64,000 nucleotides of DNA from NCBI GenBank assembly GCA_030263475.1, contig SZPC01000002.1:124001-188000 (forward strand). The letters run 5' to 3'. Below are positions 26,159 to 36,627 of this stretch, piece by piece. The stretch's first letter is position 1, and every line of letters begins with the position of its first letter. A model generated the notes under the pieces. It searched no databases. It saw only the letters and a program-made list of their open reading frames with translations, and was not told where the DNA came from. This stretch comes from OLB4 sp002050165. Lineage in GTDB: Bacteria; Bacteroidota; Ignavibacteria; Tepidaquicellales; Tepidaquicellaceae. The position numbers were made by a program, and so were the translations under genes.

Positions 26159-27785
26159 GTTTCTTTTGAATGTTCTGTTGTTGCTTGTCCTTTTTCAGTT
26201 GCCCCTTACTGCACAGCAACGGATGATTTTTCTTTTCGATAACTCAGGGAGTATGACGGGATATTATCTTCAACCTGAAAGCAATTTTAAGATTTTTTGC
26301 AACGCGTTAATAAAAAACACCGTCAGTCAGGTTGATAATGTTGAAGTAATGTTGTTCTCAAAAACTGAAAAGGACAGGGGGTTAATTTCTCCGACGGTGA
26401 TTTACGACGGCTCTGCTGATCAGATTAACTTTGACGAACTTCAGATGAAAATGGTATTGCAAAAGGGCAATGACGGATATCTCGGCAATACGGATTTAAT
26501 TGAAGCGCTAAATGACGGGATTACGGAACTTGACGGCAATGCCGGGATAATCTGGATGATTACGGATAATATAAATGATGTTAGCGGTACCGGAGATGAT
26601 TCATACGAAAACACATTAGAGTTTTATAATCTGCTCAGACGGGATGAAAATATCAGGAAAATATTAATGTACCCCATACCTGAAAAGGTTACACGAAATG
26701 AAAAAGTTTCGGAGGGTTATGTTATTTACGGGTTAGTTTATTCATCAACTCCAATATCACAGCCATTGCTTGAAGACTACGATAAAATGCTTAGGGCATC
26801 CGGGATACGGCAAAAAGCTATAACCCTCAAACCGCTCGATCAAGGGACAATTATATTGAAACCGCTTAAAACGCAGGGGAAAGTTACTTCAGGAAAACTT
26901 TACTTTGATGGTAAAACTCTTAGAGGGTTCGGCTTCAATGAAGGGGAACAGATAAAAGAAGTTTTCAACGATCTTGTACTGAAATCTAATTTGTACCCGT
27001 ACATTATTGAAAGTGCAAGCCTTAAAGTAGGATTGGACGATTTTACTTCATCTGATTATTCTGTTGAATCTCTCGGAACACAGACAATTACTCCATCTAC
27101 TGTAAGCAATGTTTCTCCCGAAGGTGAAGTCAAAGGATTCTCGGTAATTTTCAATATGCCAGAGATAACGCCTGTATTTTCATTTAATACAATTTTTAAA
27201 GAAGATTTTACTGTAGGTGGAAATTTGATTCTTGAGGTTTATAATACAGATATTAAATTGGACGATTCTTATATCCAAAATTTCAAACAACTCTTTGCTC
27301 TAAGTTCAGTTCCTGAAATATTTCAACCGGTCATAAAAGACAAAACAATTTATACTGCAATACCACTGGAAATAAAAATCCGGTACGGTGTCTGGCGGTT
27401 GTACGTTTTAATCGGTATAATTGCGCTCGTGATAATAGTTCTTTCGCTAATAGTTTTTTTATTGTTAAAGAGAAAATGCTTTATCTTAGAAGTTGAACAG
27501 TTGCAGAATTCCGTTTGTTTGAATCTGATTAATTCGTACACGGTATATTCAGGTGATTCAACCGAACTTGGTAAACTCAAGAAAACTTTTTCCGGTCAAA
27601 TTGCATTTATCCAGTCAAAGAATACAAATTTTGCCGGGAGAAAAATACTGCTCAACTTTGATTTACCTTATGAGATTGAATCTCAGTCTCTCGATGGCGA
27701 AGTTAAAAAAGTAAATATTTTAATTTCAGGCTCCAAATCCACCACTGAAAGCGAGTATCAAAATTCTTCAACTGATTTATATTGA
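26151..27785 (+). CDS. Membrane-anchored von Willebrand A domain protein
   Basis: About 544 residues from the ATG at 26151, which begins a clear signal peptide (MYKFLLNVLLLLVLFQLPLT); the upstream in-frame ATG at 26133 would interrupt it. The MIDAS motif DNSGS is at residues 30-34 with further acidic residues in the TDNIND region. A single membrane helix (about 416-440) leaves about 105 residues in the cytoplasm, which begins RKCFILEVEQ. The vWA domain is therefore in the periplasm. It is tightly linked to the propeller gene (8-base overlap). A partner or metal-dependent adhesion role is plausible. Confidence 0.72.
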   Translation: MYKFLLNVLLLLVLFQLPLTAQQRMIFLFDNSGSMTGYYLQPESNFKIFCNALIKNTVSQVDNVEVMLFSKTEKDRGLISPTVIYDGSADQINFDELQMKMVLQKGNDGYLGNTDLIEALNDGITELDGNAGIIWMITDNINDVSGTGDDSYENTLEFYNLLRRDENIRKILMYPIPEKVTRNEKVSEGYVIYGLVYSSTPISQPLLEDYDKMLRASGIRQKAITLKPLDQGTIILKPLKTQGKVTSGKLYFDGKTLRGFGFNEGEQIKEVFNDLVLKSNLYPYIIESASLKVGLDDFTSSDYSVESLGTQTITPSTVSNVSPEGEVKGFSVIFNMPEITPVFSFNTIFKEDFTVGGNLILEVYNTDIKLDDSYIQNFKQLFALSSVPEIFQPVIKDKTIYTAIPLEIKIRYGVWRLYVLIGIIALVIIVLSLIVFLLLKRKCFILEVEQLQNSVCLNLINSYTVYSGDSTELGKLKKTFSGQIAFIQSKNTNFAGRKILLNFDLPYEIESQSLDGEVKKVNILISGSKSTTESEYQNSSTDLY

Positions 27786-27844
27786 TAATTTGATCAATTT
27801 CTACCGGTTATAACTTAAAAAGAAATCAGCCAAAACGGTTAAAT

Positions 27845-30800
27845 TTGGTCAAACGTATCCTCATAATATCTTTTGTTATTTTCGCGGTGCAATATACCGC
27901 ACACTCTCAGCCAAATCAGAACAAACGCCTGTTTGAAACATTTATTACCTTTAAAGATTCAGTTGCTGATATCGGAGCGAAATTTATTGTTCAGTTTACA
28001 GATGAAGTAATTCTTGACAACCGCATTAACCTTTCGTCGCTTGAAGATTACAAAATGGATTACAGAAATGGTATTCTCAGATTTTCACGGGATATTTTCG
28101 AAGCGTATAATCTGGATACCAATCGTGAATACAATCTCCGGATATATTACGATGCATTCCCATTTAATTTTGCTGATATCTATTCAAACTTTGAAACCCG
28201 CACCGAAACTGACGTTACAACGGGCGATACGGTAATTATTGCGACTCAACGAACAGGTTTATTTGAAAATATTTTTGAAGGTACTGACCTTGAAAAATCG
28301 GGAACGTTATTCAGAGGATTTACAATCGGTTCAAATCGTGATTTATCGGTTAATTCGGGATTCAGGTTGCAGTTGAAAGGGAACCTGTCGGATAATATTC
28401 AGATTACAGCAGCGCTGACGGACGAGACAACCCCGATACAACCTGAGGGCAACACCACAAAAATTCAGGAACTGGACAAAGTATTTATTGAACTCAAAGG
28501 AAACAAACTTTCGTCAACCCTGGGTGATATAGAACTGGATTTCAAAGGAGGAGATTTTTTTAATTTCGGGAGAAAAATTCAGGGAATAAAAGGTGTGGGG
28601 GATTTCGGGTTTGCTGATATTATGATTACAGGTGCAGTCTCCCGCGGTAAATTTGCATCTAATTCTTTCAATGGCACCGATGGAGTACAGGGACCTTACA
28701 GGCTTACAGGTGCGGATAATGAAATGAATATTCTCGTCCTCTCAGGTACTGAAAAAGTATATCTTGACGGAATACTCATGAACAGAGGTCAAAATGCGGA
28801 TTACGTAATTGATTACGGAATAGGAGAGATTACCTTTACAAACAATCGCCCTATTACCGGATATTCGAGAATAGTTGTTGATTTCGAATATACTGACAGA
28901 CGGTATTCCAGAACTTTGTTAGGAGGAAATACTAACTTCAAATTTCTCGATAATAAACTTACTCTTGGTATTAATTATGTAAATGAATTTGACAGCAAAG
29001 ATAATACAATTGATTTCGAACTTTCCGATAGCGACAGGGAAATTTTATCAACCGCCGGAAATGACAGAAACAAAGCAGTAAAATCCGGAGTAAGTTACGC
29101 CGGGCTTGACACCAATTCAGGTCTGGGATTAGGGTTATATGCAAAGCGCGATAGTATGAACGGTAACGCAGTTCTGACATTTTATCAATATGCTCCGGGT
29201 ACTGACAGTTCACTTTATAATGTTCAGTTTTCATTTGTTGGTAACGGTAACGGTTCATATAACAAGAGGAGTTCACTTGAATACATCTTTGTAGGTCAAT
29301 CCGCAGGGAGTTACGACACTATAGTATTTATTCCGATTCCGACTGCTTATCAGATTGCAGGTGTTAACCTAAGCTATGTCCCGTTCAAGGATAAAAGCGT
29401 TTCAGTGGATATTCAGTCCGCATATTCACTGTTCGATGCCAACTTGTTCTCTGAATCACCGGTTGTAAAAACAGATGGCTTTGCGTTTAATGGTGCAGTG
29501 AATTTCAACCAGACTGACGTCAGTTTATTTGGCGTAAAATTTAAATCCTTCAAAGTTGAACTTTCAAATCGGGTAGTTAACAAAGCTTTCAACTCGCTCG
29601 ACCGCTTAAATTCGGTTGAATTTTTACGTGATTATAATGTAACCGACGATACCAGAAAAACTGAAAACCTGATGCAGGGAAATATTTTATTTAACCTGAA
29701 CAATTTTGTCAATCTTAACCTTAATGTCTCTCAACTCCGGAGAGGGGTTGCGTTTTCATCCCTTCGAAATATAGGGGAATTGAAAATTTCCGGAGATTCT
29801 ATTGGGTTACCAAATTTCATTTATAAACTTGAATACATTAACAGCGAAGACGATGATAACTTCATTAACGGAAAGTGGATCAAGAATACCGGAATAACTT
29901 CGTGGAAGACGAAATTGGGTTCGGAAGAGAATAATGCGGAACTTGAACTTAGTTTTGGACTTAACTCTGAAAGGAGAGAAAACGCAATTACAACAGGAGG
30001 TATAGATAGTCTGCAAACGGGCAGCTTTTCTTTTACCGAACTTATCCCAAGAGTTGATGTAAAAAATATTTTTAATTTCGATTTCTTTGCGGAGTTTAAA
30101 GTTAGGAACGATGATGATGTTCAGTACGGTTCACTGTTTGATTTGTCTAACTCCTACGAGCAAAAGTACGGTTTAACATTCAGGGGTGTAAGATGGTTAA
30201 CGCTTGGAACAAACATTTCAATTCGCGACCGAAAATATACTGATCAGGGAAGTTTGATTGGAAATACCGATAACAATACCGTTCTTGTTAAATCGCAGAT
30301 TCGGATGAACCCATTTGATGATGCAATCAGAACGGATATATTTTATGATGTTTCAAGCGAGAGAACAGCAAAAATTGAGCGTGTATTTGTTAAGGTTCCG
30401 CCTGGTGAAGGGAATTATCAGTATTTAGGCGATATTTACGGTGGAGGTCTGAACAACGAGAACAACTTTCAACTGGTAAATTTCGGTGGTGATTACGTGC
30501 GATTGAATATTCCTACTAGCGAACTTTTTCCGACGATTGATTTGAGAACTTCAGTTAAAATTAATTTAAAACCGCATAAATTCTTCGACCTCTCAGGAGA
30601 TGGTTTTATTGAAAACCTTTTTAAAAATTTCAGTGCAGAGTCTTTCTTCCGAATTGATGAAAAGAGCAAAGATCCACTAACTGATAACATTTATTTTCTA
30701 CAGTTAGGTACTTTCCTCAACGATTCAAATACAATTCAGGGGGCTCAGTATTTTCAACAGGATATTAACTTTTTTGAAAATAATTCGTCTTATTCACTTA

Positions 30801-31384
30801 GGTTAAGATATATACAACAGAAAGGGTTCAACCAGTTCGCTTCAGGAAATGAAAGGTTAACCAGTATTCAACGATCCATAAGGTTTCGTTTCGGGCTTAT
30901 GGAAGGTATCTCGCTTCAGATGGATATATTTAATAAAACTGATAACAACGCAGCACCGAAGAACTTACTACGAAACCGTGCAATTAATTCAGACGGAATT
31001 TCATTTGATTTCACATATAAACCTATTCCTCAAATTGAAAGCGGGTTTTTAATTAACTTCACCCGGGCTCAGGATAAATTCCCCCAAACACCAACTGATG
31101 CGGATATTAACTACCAGACACTTCGATTTATTTATTCACTTTTTGGTTCGGGGAGAATCAGGCTTGAAATTGAGAGGAGTGAGGTAAGTCTGAATAAAGA
31201 TTATTTTTCAATACCATATGAGTTGACCGCTGGGAGAGTGGATGGAAAAAGTTACTATTGGCGAACAGTGTTCGATTACAATATAAGCAGGAATCTTCAG
31301 GCCTCGGTAATTTATGATGGTAGAAAGGAAGGAACACGAAAAGTTATTCATGAAGGTAGAGCACAATTTACTGCATTCTTTTAA
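27845..31384 (+). CDS. Very large predicted outer-membrane beta-barrel protein
   Basis: 1179 residues starting with a signal peptide (MVKRILIISFVIFAVQYTAHSQ) from a TTG at 27845. After about 150 residues comes LKGNLSDNIQITAALTDETTP and GDIELDFKGGDFF, then EKVYLDGILMNRGQNADYVI followed by DYGIGEITF, a module resembling the plug-like repeat of SprA/usher-type proteins. From about residue 340 to the C-terminus the protein consists of alternating hydrophobic strands ending in an aromatic Phe, as in barrels with more than 20 strands. Function is unknown; a secretion pore or sugar uptake role is possible. It lies 59 bases after the vWA gene. Confidence 0.72.
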   Translation: MVKRILIISFVIFAVQYTAHSQPNQNKRLFETFITFKDSVADIGAKFIVQFTDEVILDNRINLSSLEDYKMDYRNGILRFSRDIFEAYNLDTNREYNLRIYYDAFPFNFADIYSNFETRTETDVTTGDTVIIATQRTGLFENIFEGTDLEKSGTLFRGFTIGSNRDLSVNSGFRLQLKGNLSDNIQITAALTDETTPIQPEGNTTKIQELDKVFIELKGNKLSSTLGDIELDFKGGDFFNFGRKIQGIKGVGDFGFADIMITGAVSRGKFASNSFNGTDGVQGPYRLTGADNEMNILVLSGTEKVYLDGILMNRGQNADYVIDYGIGEITFTNNRPITGYSRIVVDFEYTDRRYSRTLLGGNTNFKFLDNKLTLGINYVNEFDSKDNTIDFELSDSDREILSTAGNDRNKAVKSGVSYAGLDTNSGLGLGLYAKRDSMNGNAVLTFYQYAPGTDSSLYNVQFSFVGNGNGSYNKRSSLEYIFVGQSAGSYDTIVFIPIPTAYQIAGVNLSYVPFKDKSVSVDIQSAYSLFDANLFSESPVVKTDGFAFNGAVNFNQTDVSLFGVKFKSFKVELSNRVVNKAFNSLDRLNSVEFLRDYNVTDDTRKTENLMQGNILFNLNNFVNLNLNVSQLRRGVAFSSLRNIGELKISGDSIGLPNFIYKLEYINSEDDDNFINGKWIKNTGITSWKTKLGSEENNAELELSFGLNSERRENAITTGGIDSLQTGSFSFTELIPRVDVKNIFNFDFFAEFKVRNDDDVQYGSLFDLSNSYEQKYGLTFRGVRWLTLGTNISIRDRKYTDQGSLIGNTDNNTVLVKSQIRMNPFDDAIRTDIFYDVSSERTAKIERVFVKVPPGEGNYQYLGDIYGGGLNNENNFQLVNFGGDYVRLNIPTSELFPTIDLRTSVKINLKPHKFFDLSGDGFIENLFKNFSAESFFRIDEKSKDPLTDNIYFLQLGTFLNDSNTIQGAQYFQQDINFFENNSSYSLRLRYIQQKGFNQFASGNERLTSIQRSIRFRFGLMEGISLQMDIFNKTDNNAAPKNLLRNRAINSDGISFDFTYKPIPQIESGFLINFTRAQDKFPQTPTDADINYQTLRFIYSLFGSGRIRLEIERSEVSLNKDYFSIPYELTAGRVDGKSYYWRTVFDYNISRNLQASVIYDGRKEGTRKVIHEGRAQFTAFF

Positions 31385-31524
31385 TTTTTCAGCGATTTTT
31401 TATTGCTTTTTCAATGTTATTACAATAATGATTGCATTTAATTTACGATTGAATTTCGCCAAATTGCTAAAAAAGGAACTATAAATGCGTAAAATCATTA
31501 AATCAGAAAAGTTTATTTTATTAA

Positions 31525-33108
31525 ATGACAAATAGCAAAAACGAAAATGAATTAGACGATAATTCAGAGTTACAACCTCATAATCGTGAATTATCAGATA
31601 GCCAAAGTAACAAAAATTCTCCACCTAAATCAGAAATAAAAATTGTTGAACAATCTGAATCTCACGGAGATAAAACTCCTGTAGATTCTGAGCAACAACA
31701 CAACGAAAAATCTGTTCCGGAACCGGGTAAAGTTAGTGATGAAGTAAACAATGTCATTGATACCGGTGAGGAACAAATTGATGAATCAACTGCTGAGAAA
31801 GATTCAACTGATAAACCTGAACAAAATAAAGCAGATCACATTTCGGACAAAGCTGAAGATAAAAATAATTCTTCCGGGTCGAATTATCAGATCTCGCTGG
31901 TAAATGAAGATGAATTATCGGTTGTAGTAAATACTTCGAGGTCTGTAGAAATTGAATCCAATAGCAACGACGAAGGTTCACCATTGAACCAAAAGTTGTT
32001 AATCAGCAAAGGCAGAGATAACAATACCCGTTCTATTGAAATACGGATAAAAATCCTGCGGGATGATAGCGGTGACCCGGTAATTGATATTCCAACCGAG
32101 CCTGGTATTTTGATTCCTAATCCCGAAGTAGCCGATTTGATAGAGAAAGACAATATGAAACCTGTTGTTAAAACTGAGGACATGATTATAGCTGAGAAGA
32201 TAGGCAAGGATAGTCCGCATCAGAAATTCAAAAAGATTTACGAAAAAAACTTTCGCATCGGGCTTATCGGTTCCATTATTGTTTATCTGATTGCTGTAAT
32301 CGGATTTGCGGCTTACGGTAAAAGCAAGAGCAATCCAACTTCCGATGATATTGTAACGAGGCTTATTGTAATAGAAGATGTCCCGGCAAAGGTAAACCTT
32401 CAAAACGCAGAAGATCCCGGAAAGCCACCGGAAGAAGAGACCGAAAACACTGAGGTAAAAGAAAAAATTATCCCGCGAAGAATTCCGATCCGACGCAATC
32501 GAATTACACCGAGGACATACAACAATATCAGCGAAGACATATCGAAGGTTGATACAACTTCAGTAGATACGACAACCGGTAAAAACCTGACTGCGATTGA
32601 TACTACCGGTTCAGGTGATACTGCCTCAGGGAGAGATACTACCGGTGGTCTGGAACTGGAATTTGCGGAAAATGAAATTGGTTTGAAATTTAATTATCCC
32701 GTTAACTGGAACATTATTCCGGTCAGTGAAATTGATAAGAATAAAAAACCGTACGAAGGTCTTATAGTTGCCGACACCACGCTTAATCCGGGCGACTTGA
32801 ACATCTTCATCAATGTTGATTCAAAGGATATTGCTTTCAGCCGGGAAAAGTTCGAAGAAGTTTTTGAAATGGATAATGATTCTATAGTTGCTTACAAATC
32901 TCAACCATTTGTTAACGGCGAGGATACTTCGTATGAGTATTACATGCTATTCCCTGAGCATACGCTTCATATCAGAGTCAGCATACGACAGAAATATTAC
33001 GATCAAATGAAAATGCTAATTGATAAATCAATAAAATCAATTAACATTCAGCTACCCGATACTAAAACTTCAACTCCTACCGGATCCGGTACAAGTCCCC
33101 AAAATTAA
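31525..33108 (+). CDS. Transmembrane protein with acidic low-complexity region, TonB-like middle and PsbP/Mog1-like end
   Basis: 527 residues. Residues 1-220 are low complexity, rich in Glu, Asp, Asn, Ser and Lys. One membrane helix spans about 245-265 (IGSIIVYLIAVIGFAAYG), followed by KPPEEETENTEVKEKIIPRR and a Pro/Arg/Thr region as in TonB linkers. The C-terminal 150 residues (GLKFNYPVNWNIIPVSEID, then a series of strands) resemble a PsbP/Mog1-type fold and not the TonB C-terminal domain. The order suggests a periplasmic-facing domain anchored by one helix. Role unknown; location next to the barrel suggests partnership. Confidence 0.6.
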   Translation: MTNSKNENELDDNSELQPHNRELSDSQSNKNSPPKSEIKIVEQSESHGDKTPVDSEQQHNEKSVPEPGKVSDEVNNVIDTGEEQIDESTAEKDSTDKPEQNKADHISDKAEDKNNSSGSNYQISLVNEDELSVVVNTSRSVEIESNSNDEGSPLNQKLLISKGRDNNTRSIEIRIKILRDDSGDPVIDIPTEPGILIPNPEVADLIEKDNMKPVVKTEDMIIAEKIGKDSPHQKFKKIYEKNFRIGLIGSIIVYLIAVIGFAAYGKSKSNPTSDDIVTRLIVIEDVPAKVNLQNAEDPGKPPEEETENTEVKEKIIPRRIPIRRNRITPRTYNNISEDISKVDTTSVDTTTGKNLTAIDTTGSGDTASGRDTTGGLELEFAENEIGLKFNYPVNWNIIPVSEIDKNKKPYEGLIVADTTLNPGDLNIFINVDSKDIAFSREKFEEVFEMDNDSIVAYKSQPFVNGEDTSYEYYMLFPEHTLHIRVSIRQKYYDQMKMLIDKSIKSINIQLPDTKTSTPTGSGTSPQN

Positions 33109-33111
33109 ATT

Positions 33112-33525
33112 TTAGATTATTTCGGATTCCGGAAAAAAGAACCCAACTTCTATTTTTCCGTTCTCGACTGAATCAGAACCGTGAACAGCGTTTTCAGATT
33201 TGGAATTTGCGAAAAGTTTCCGGATAGTACCCTCCTCTGCTTCTGCGGGATCTGTAGCGCCTATGAGCTTCCGCCATTCAGCTACTGCGTTTTCTCTTTC
33301 GAGTGCAATCGGAATACATGCTCCGGATGTCATAAACTCAACGAGGTCTTTAAAAAATGGACGTTCCTTATGTATTGCATAAAATTTCCCCGCCTGTTCA
33401 CTTGTTAGTTTAATTAATCTCATACCGATAATCCTGAATCCGTTTTCAGAGATCATACGGATGATATTTCCCTGCACATTTTTTTTAACCGCATCAGGTT
33501 TGATGATGCATAAAGTTCTTTCCAT
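33112..33525 (-). CDS. ndk: Nucleoside diphosphate kinase
   Basis: Transfers the gamma phosphate of ATP to other NDPs through a phosphohistidine. The 137 residues are standard; TLCIIKPDAVKKN carries K9, and NAVHGSDS holds the catalytic histidine at 115. It is convergent with the preceding TonB-like gene (three bases apart). The next gene on its strand (PBP1A) is 34 bases upstream, so it may be cotranscribed with that cell-wall cluster. Confidence 0.96.
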   Translation of the reverse strand: MERTLCIIKPDAVKKNVQGNIIRMISENGFRIIGMRLIKLTSEQAGKFYAIHKERPFFKDLVEFMTSGACIPIALERENAVAEWRKLIGATDPAEAEEGTIRKLFANSKSENAVHGSDSVENGKIEVGFFFPESEII

Positions 33526-33559
33526 AAAATAATTTACAATATATTTAGTTTGTGTAGTG

Positions 33560-35857
33560 TTAATTTAATGACTCGTTTGATCCGGGAGGTTTTGCAATCT
33601 CCTGACTGACTGTATCTTCAGTTTCAAAGTAATGGGTAACAGGGCATCTTCGCGGTATTAGTTTCTTTGAAACGATTTCCTTTACTGACGGGCAGGTAGA
33701 GTTAGCCGACAGACCAGTTATAGTGCAGATGCTAACTTCCTCAACTCCTTCAGGCATGAGGAAATATGCAACCGGGAAATCGAAATCTTCATCAGCATAA
33801 AGTTTTTTCATAAAGCGTCCCCAAATCGGCGCTGCTGCCTGACCGCCCTGCCCATAGCTGCCGCCAAAATTTATCCGTGCATCATCAAATCCTACCCATA
33901 CGCCAGCTACGAATTGTGGTGTGTAACCGATAAACCAGGCATCGGTATAACTTTGTGAAGTACCGGTTTTTCCCGCGGCTGGTCTATGAAAAAAATTCCT
34001 GACAGTTGAAGCAGTTCCGCCATTAATTACATCCTGTAACATATCCGACATCATATAAGCAACTCCCTCGCTTAATACTTCCCGTGTGTTGGGTAAAAAT
34101 TCATCTATCAGGTTACCATTGCGATCTTCAATTCTTTTAATTGCAATAGGCTCAACCCAAATTCCGTCATTTGCGAAAGTACCGAAGGCATTTGTTATCT
34201 CAAGTGGTATAACCTCCGCCGAACCAAGCGAAATAGACAGGTAATTTGGAATTTCTGTTGTAATTCCCATTTCGTGGGCAAGGTCAATTACTTGATTAAT
34301 CGGTGCAAGATCCATTGCCGTTCTGACTGCAACAACGTTAATGGATTTCGCCAGAGCAGTTCTCATAGAAACTTTACCACCGGTGCCACCACCTTTTGGA
34401 GACCATATTCTTCCCCCGACGTTTACTTTAATGGGATCATTTGAAATCATGTAACTTGGAGTATAACCGTTATTGAGAGCTACTGCATAAACAAAAGGTT
34501 TAAAGGTTGATCCGGGTTGCCTTTTAATTTGCGTAACGTGGTTCAAGCCGTATTTGGTTCTTACTTTAGGATTTGCACCCACCATTGCCTTAATTTCACC
34601 GGTCTTGGGATCTAACACAACAAACCCAACCTGAATTGTAGTAATAAGTTTTTTTACTGTATCAATAACGTTGGGATCGTTTTTCATCCTGTTGAAAATC
34701 TGTTGACGTTTTTCTTCAGTCTCAGCTTTTTTATATTCTTCGGAAAACTTAATATGCCTGCTTATTGCAGAATTCAGAACATCCTGATTTCCACGCCAGC
34801 TCCAATACCTGTTAAAAGATTTTTGATAATTTGCCAGGTGTTCATTTACTGCATCCTCAGCGTGCTTTTGAAATCTGGTATCAATGGTTGTATAAACTTT
34901 TAGTCCGTCGCGGTAAAGATCATAACCGTAATCTTTTGCGCGACGTTGTAAGGTTTGTCTGACATATTCAGTAAACTCAGGTGCAATGGAAACACTCTCC
35001 TCTTCCTCAATTTTTTGTGTAAGCTTTATCGGATCTTTGGATGTCAGTTCGTATTGATCGGGTGTAATATAGCCTGATTCAACCATGGTCTTTAAAACAA
35101 TGTTTCTTCGGGCAAAGGAATTATCCATTTTATCAACCGGATCGTAATTGGTTGGAGATTTTAATAATCCGACAAGCGTAGCAGCTTCGTTGAGATTCAG
35201 ATCTTTTGCTGATTTTGAAAAATAGGTTTGCGCAGCTGCCTCTATCCCGTAAGCTCCGTTTCCGAAGTACACCGTATTGCAATAATAAGCTAAGATTTCT
35301 TCCTTCGTATAGGTTTTCTCTATTTGCACGGCAGTCATTGCTTCCCGCAACTTCCTGTTGAGTGTAACCTCATCGCCGATGTACAGATTTCTGGCGAGCT
35401 GTTGAGTAATTGTGGAGGCACCTTCTTTCGTTAAATCCATCGCTATTATGTTCTTCACAAATGCTTGAACAATGCGCTGAATATCAACACCCCAGTGGTC
35501 ATAAAACTTCCTGTCTTCCGTTGCAATTAAAGCCTGAATGAAAACCGGCGCGATATTATCAATAGTAACCTGTGTTCTGTTCTTGAGGAAAAATTTATCA
35601 ATCAAGACCCCGTCATCCGAGTATATTTCCGTTGCCTCTTCCAGTTTTGGGTTTTCAAGTTCTGAGAGCGAGGGAAGCGATTGAGTTAAGTAAAACAGAT
35701 ATCCGCAAAATGCAAGGATGATGAACAACATTGAAAAAAACACAAAGGAGAATGAAACCCGTTGAAATTTTTTCTTCCTGACCTTTTTTCTCCGAAAATC
35801 TTTATCAGAGAAATATTTATCGAGGTCTCTTTCTTTATTATTTGATTTCTTTGCCAA
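33560..35857 (-). CDS. Penicillin-binding protein 1A (bifunctional peptidoglycan synthase)
   Basis: Class A PBP anchored by one helix (about 36-58) with a basic cytoplasmic start. The glycosyltransferase domain has the catalytic glutamate E114 in ATEDRKFYDHWGVD, and downstream EGASTITQQLARNLY. The transpeptidase domain has SxxK in PGSTFKPFVYA, SxN in AKSINVV and KTGTS in AGKTGTSQSY. 765 residues, complete. The lpxH gene starts two bases upstream on the same strand, so an envelope operon is likely. Confidence 0.95.
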   Translation of the reverse strand: MAKKSNNKERDLDKYFSDKDFRRKKVRKKKFQRVSFSFVFFSMLFIILAFCGYLFYLTQSLPSLSELENPKLEEATEIYSDDGVLIDKFFLKNRTQVTIDNIAPVFIQALIATEDRKFYDHWGVDIQRIVQAFVKNIIAMDLTKEGASTITQQLARNLYIGDEVTLNRKLREAMTAVQIEKTYTKEEILAYYCNTVYFGNGAYGIEAAAQTYFSKSAKDLNLNEAATLVGLLKSPTNYDPVDKMDNSFARRNIVLKTMVESGYITPDQYELTSKDPIKLTQKIEEEESVSIAPEFTEYVRQTLQRRAKDYGYDLYRDGLKVYTTIDTRFQKHAEDAVNEHLANYQKSFNRYWSWRGNQDVLNSAISRHIKFSEEYKKAETEEKRQQIFNRMKNDPNVIDTVKKLITTIQVGFVVLDPKTGEIKAMVGANPKVRTKYGLNHVTQIKRQPGSTFKPFVYAVALNNGYTPSYMISNDPIKVNVGGRIWSPKGGGTGGKVSMRTALAKSINVVAVRTAMDLAPINQVIDLAHEMGITTEIPNYLSISLGSAEVIPLEITNAFGTFANDGIWVEPIAIKRIEDRNGNLIDEFLPNTREVLSEGVAYMMSDMLQDVINGGTASTVRNFFHRPAAGKTGTSQSYTDAWFIGYTPQFVAGVWVGFDDARINFGGSYGQGGQAAAPIWGRFMKKLYADEDFDFPVAYFLMPEGVEEVSICTITGLSANSTCPSVKEIVSKKLIPRRCPVTHYFETEDTVSQEIAKPPGSNESLN

Positions 35858-35859
35858 AC

Positions 35860-36624
35860 TTAAATAATTTCGTTAACTACTTCTCTCTTTTTTATATCGT
35901 AATACCTGTATAGCTCGAGTTTTTTATTTGAGTATTTTGCATAAGTGAAATTATTTACCCAATCCCCGAGATTAATGTACATTCCTCCGTTGTGTAGCAG
36001 TTTAAAAGGCTTATGACGATGTCCCATTAGGACGTAATTATAACCTTCATCAATTTTTTTTATTGCAAAATCCTTTAATCCATCCTTAGTTGAGTAATCT
36101 TTTTTATCGGTGTGGACTCTTGAGGAAGATGAAGTTGACCTTGCAAGTTTAATTCCTATATCAGGGTGAATAAGCGAATAAAGGAACTGGTTAAATTTGT
36201 TCCTCAATATTTTTTTTAAAATCAGGTAACCTTTATCGTTGTATGCAAGCCCGTCACCGTGGTGGATAAAAAACGATTTACCATCCTCATTGAAACTAAC
36301 AGGTTCAGGTTCAACTTTTATTCCAAATTCATCTTCAAAATAATTTCCCCTCCAAAAATCGTGATTACCCGCCAGATAATTAATTTCAATTTGATTATTA
36401 ATCAGGTCGGACAATTTTGTAAAGAATCTATAATTCCCTTTCGGAACGACTTCGCGATACTCAAGCCAACAGTCGAAAAGGTCACCAACAATAAAGATTT
36501 TCTTTGTATCAGCTTCAATAGATGATAAAAACTCAACAAGCAATTTTTCCCTGAAGCTTTCATCGGATCTGCTTTTCATTCCGAAGTGAATATCGGAAAT
36601 GAAATAAATCGAATTACCGCTCAA
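35860..36624 (-). CDS. lpxH: UDP-2,3-diacylglucosamine hydrolase-like metallophosphatase
   Basis: Binuclear metallophosphoesterase with DIHFG (D11, H13), GDLFD (D48), GNHDF (N87, H88) and GHRHKPF near the end. The insertion LARSTSSSSRVHTDKKDY is typical of LpxH-type lipid A enzymes that release lipid X in the inner membrane. The 254 residues fit. Being directly between the PBP and a DsbD-N-like gene supports an envelope role. An LpxH2-type or generic phosphoesterase cannot be excluded. Confidence 0.8.
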   Translation of the reverse strand: MSGNSIYFISDIHFGMKSRSDESFREKLLVEFLSSIEADTKKIFIVGDLFDCWLEYREVVPKGNYRFFTKLSDLINNQIEINYLAGNHDFWRGNYFEDEFGIKVEPEPVSFNEDGKSFFIHHGDGLAYNDKGYLILKKILRNKFNQFLYSLIHPDIGIKLARSTSSSSRVHTDKKDYSTKDGLKDFAIKKIDEGYNYVLMGHRHKPFKLLHNGGMYINLGDWVNNFTYAKYSNKKLELYRYYDIKKREVVNEII

Positions 36625-36627
36625 AAA

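Noticed and set aside
27781..27798. ATTGAT ... ATCAAT inverted repeat after the vWA gene
   Set aside because: Weak A/T stem without a T-run; the barrel gene follows closely, so a terminator is unlikely.
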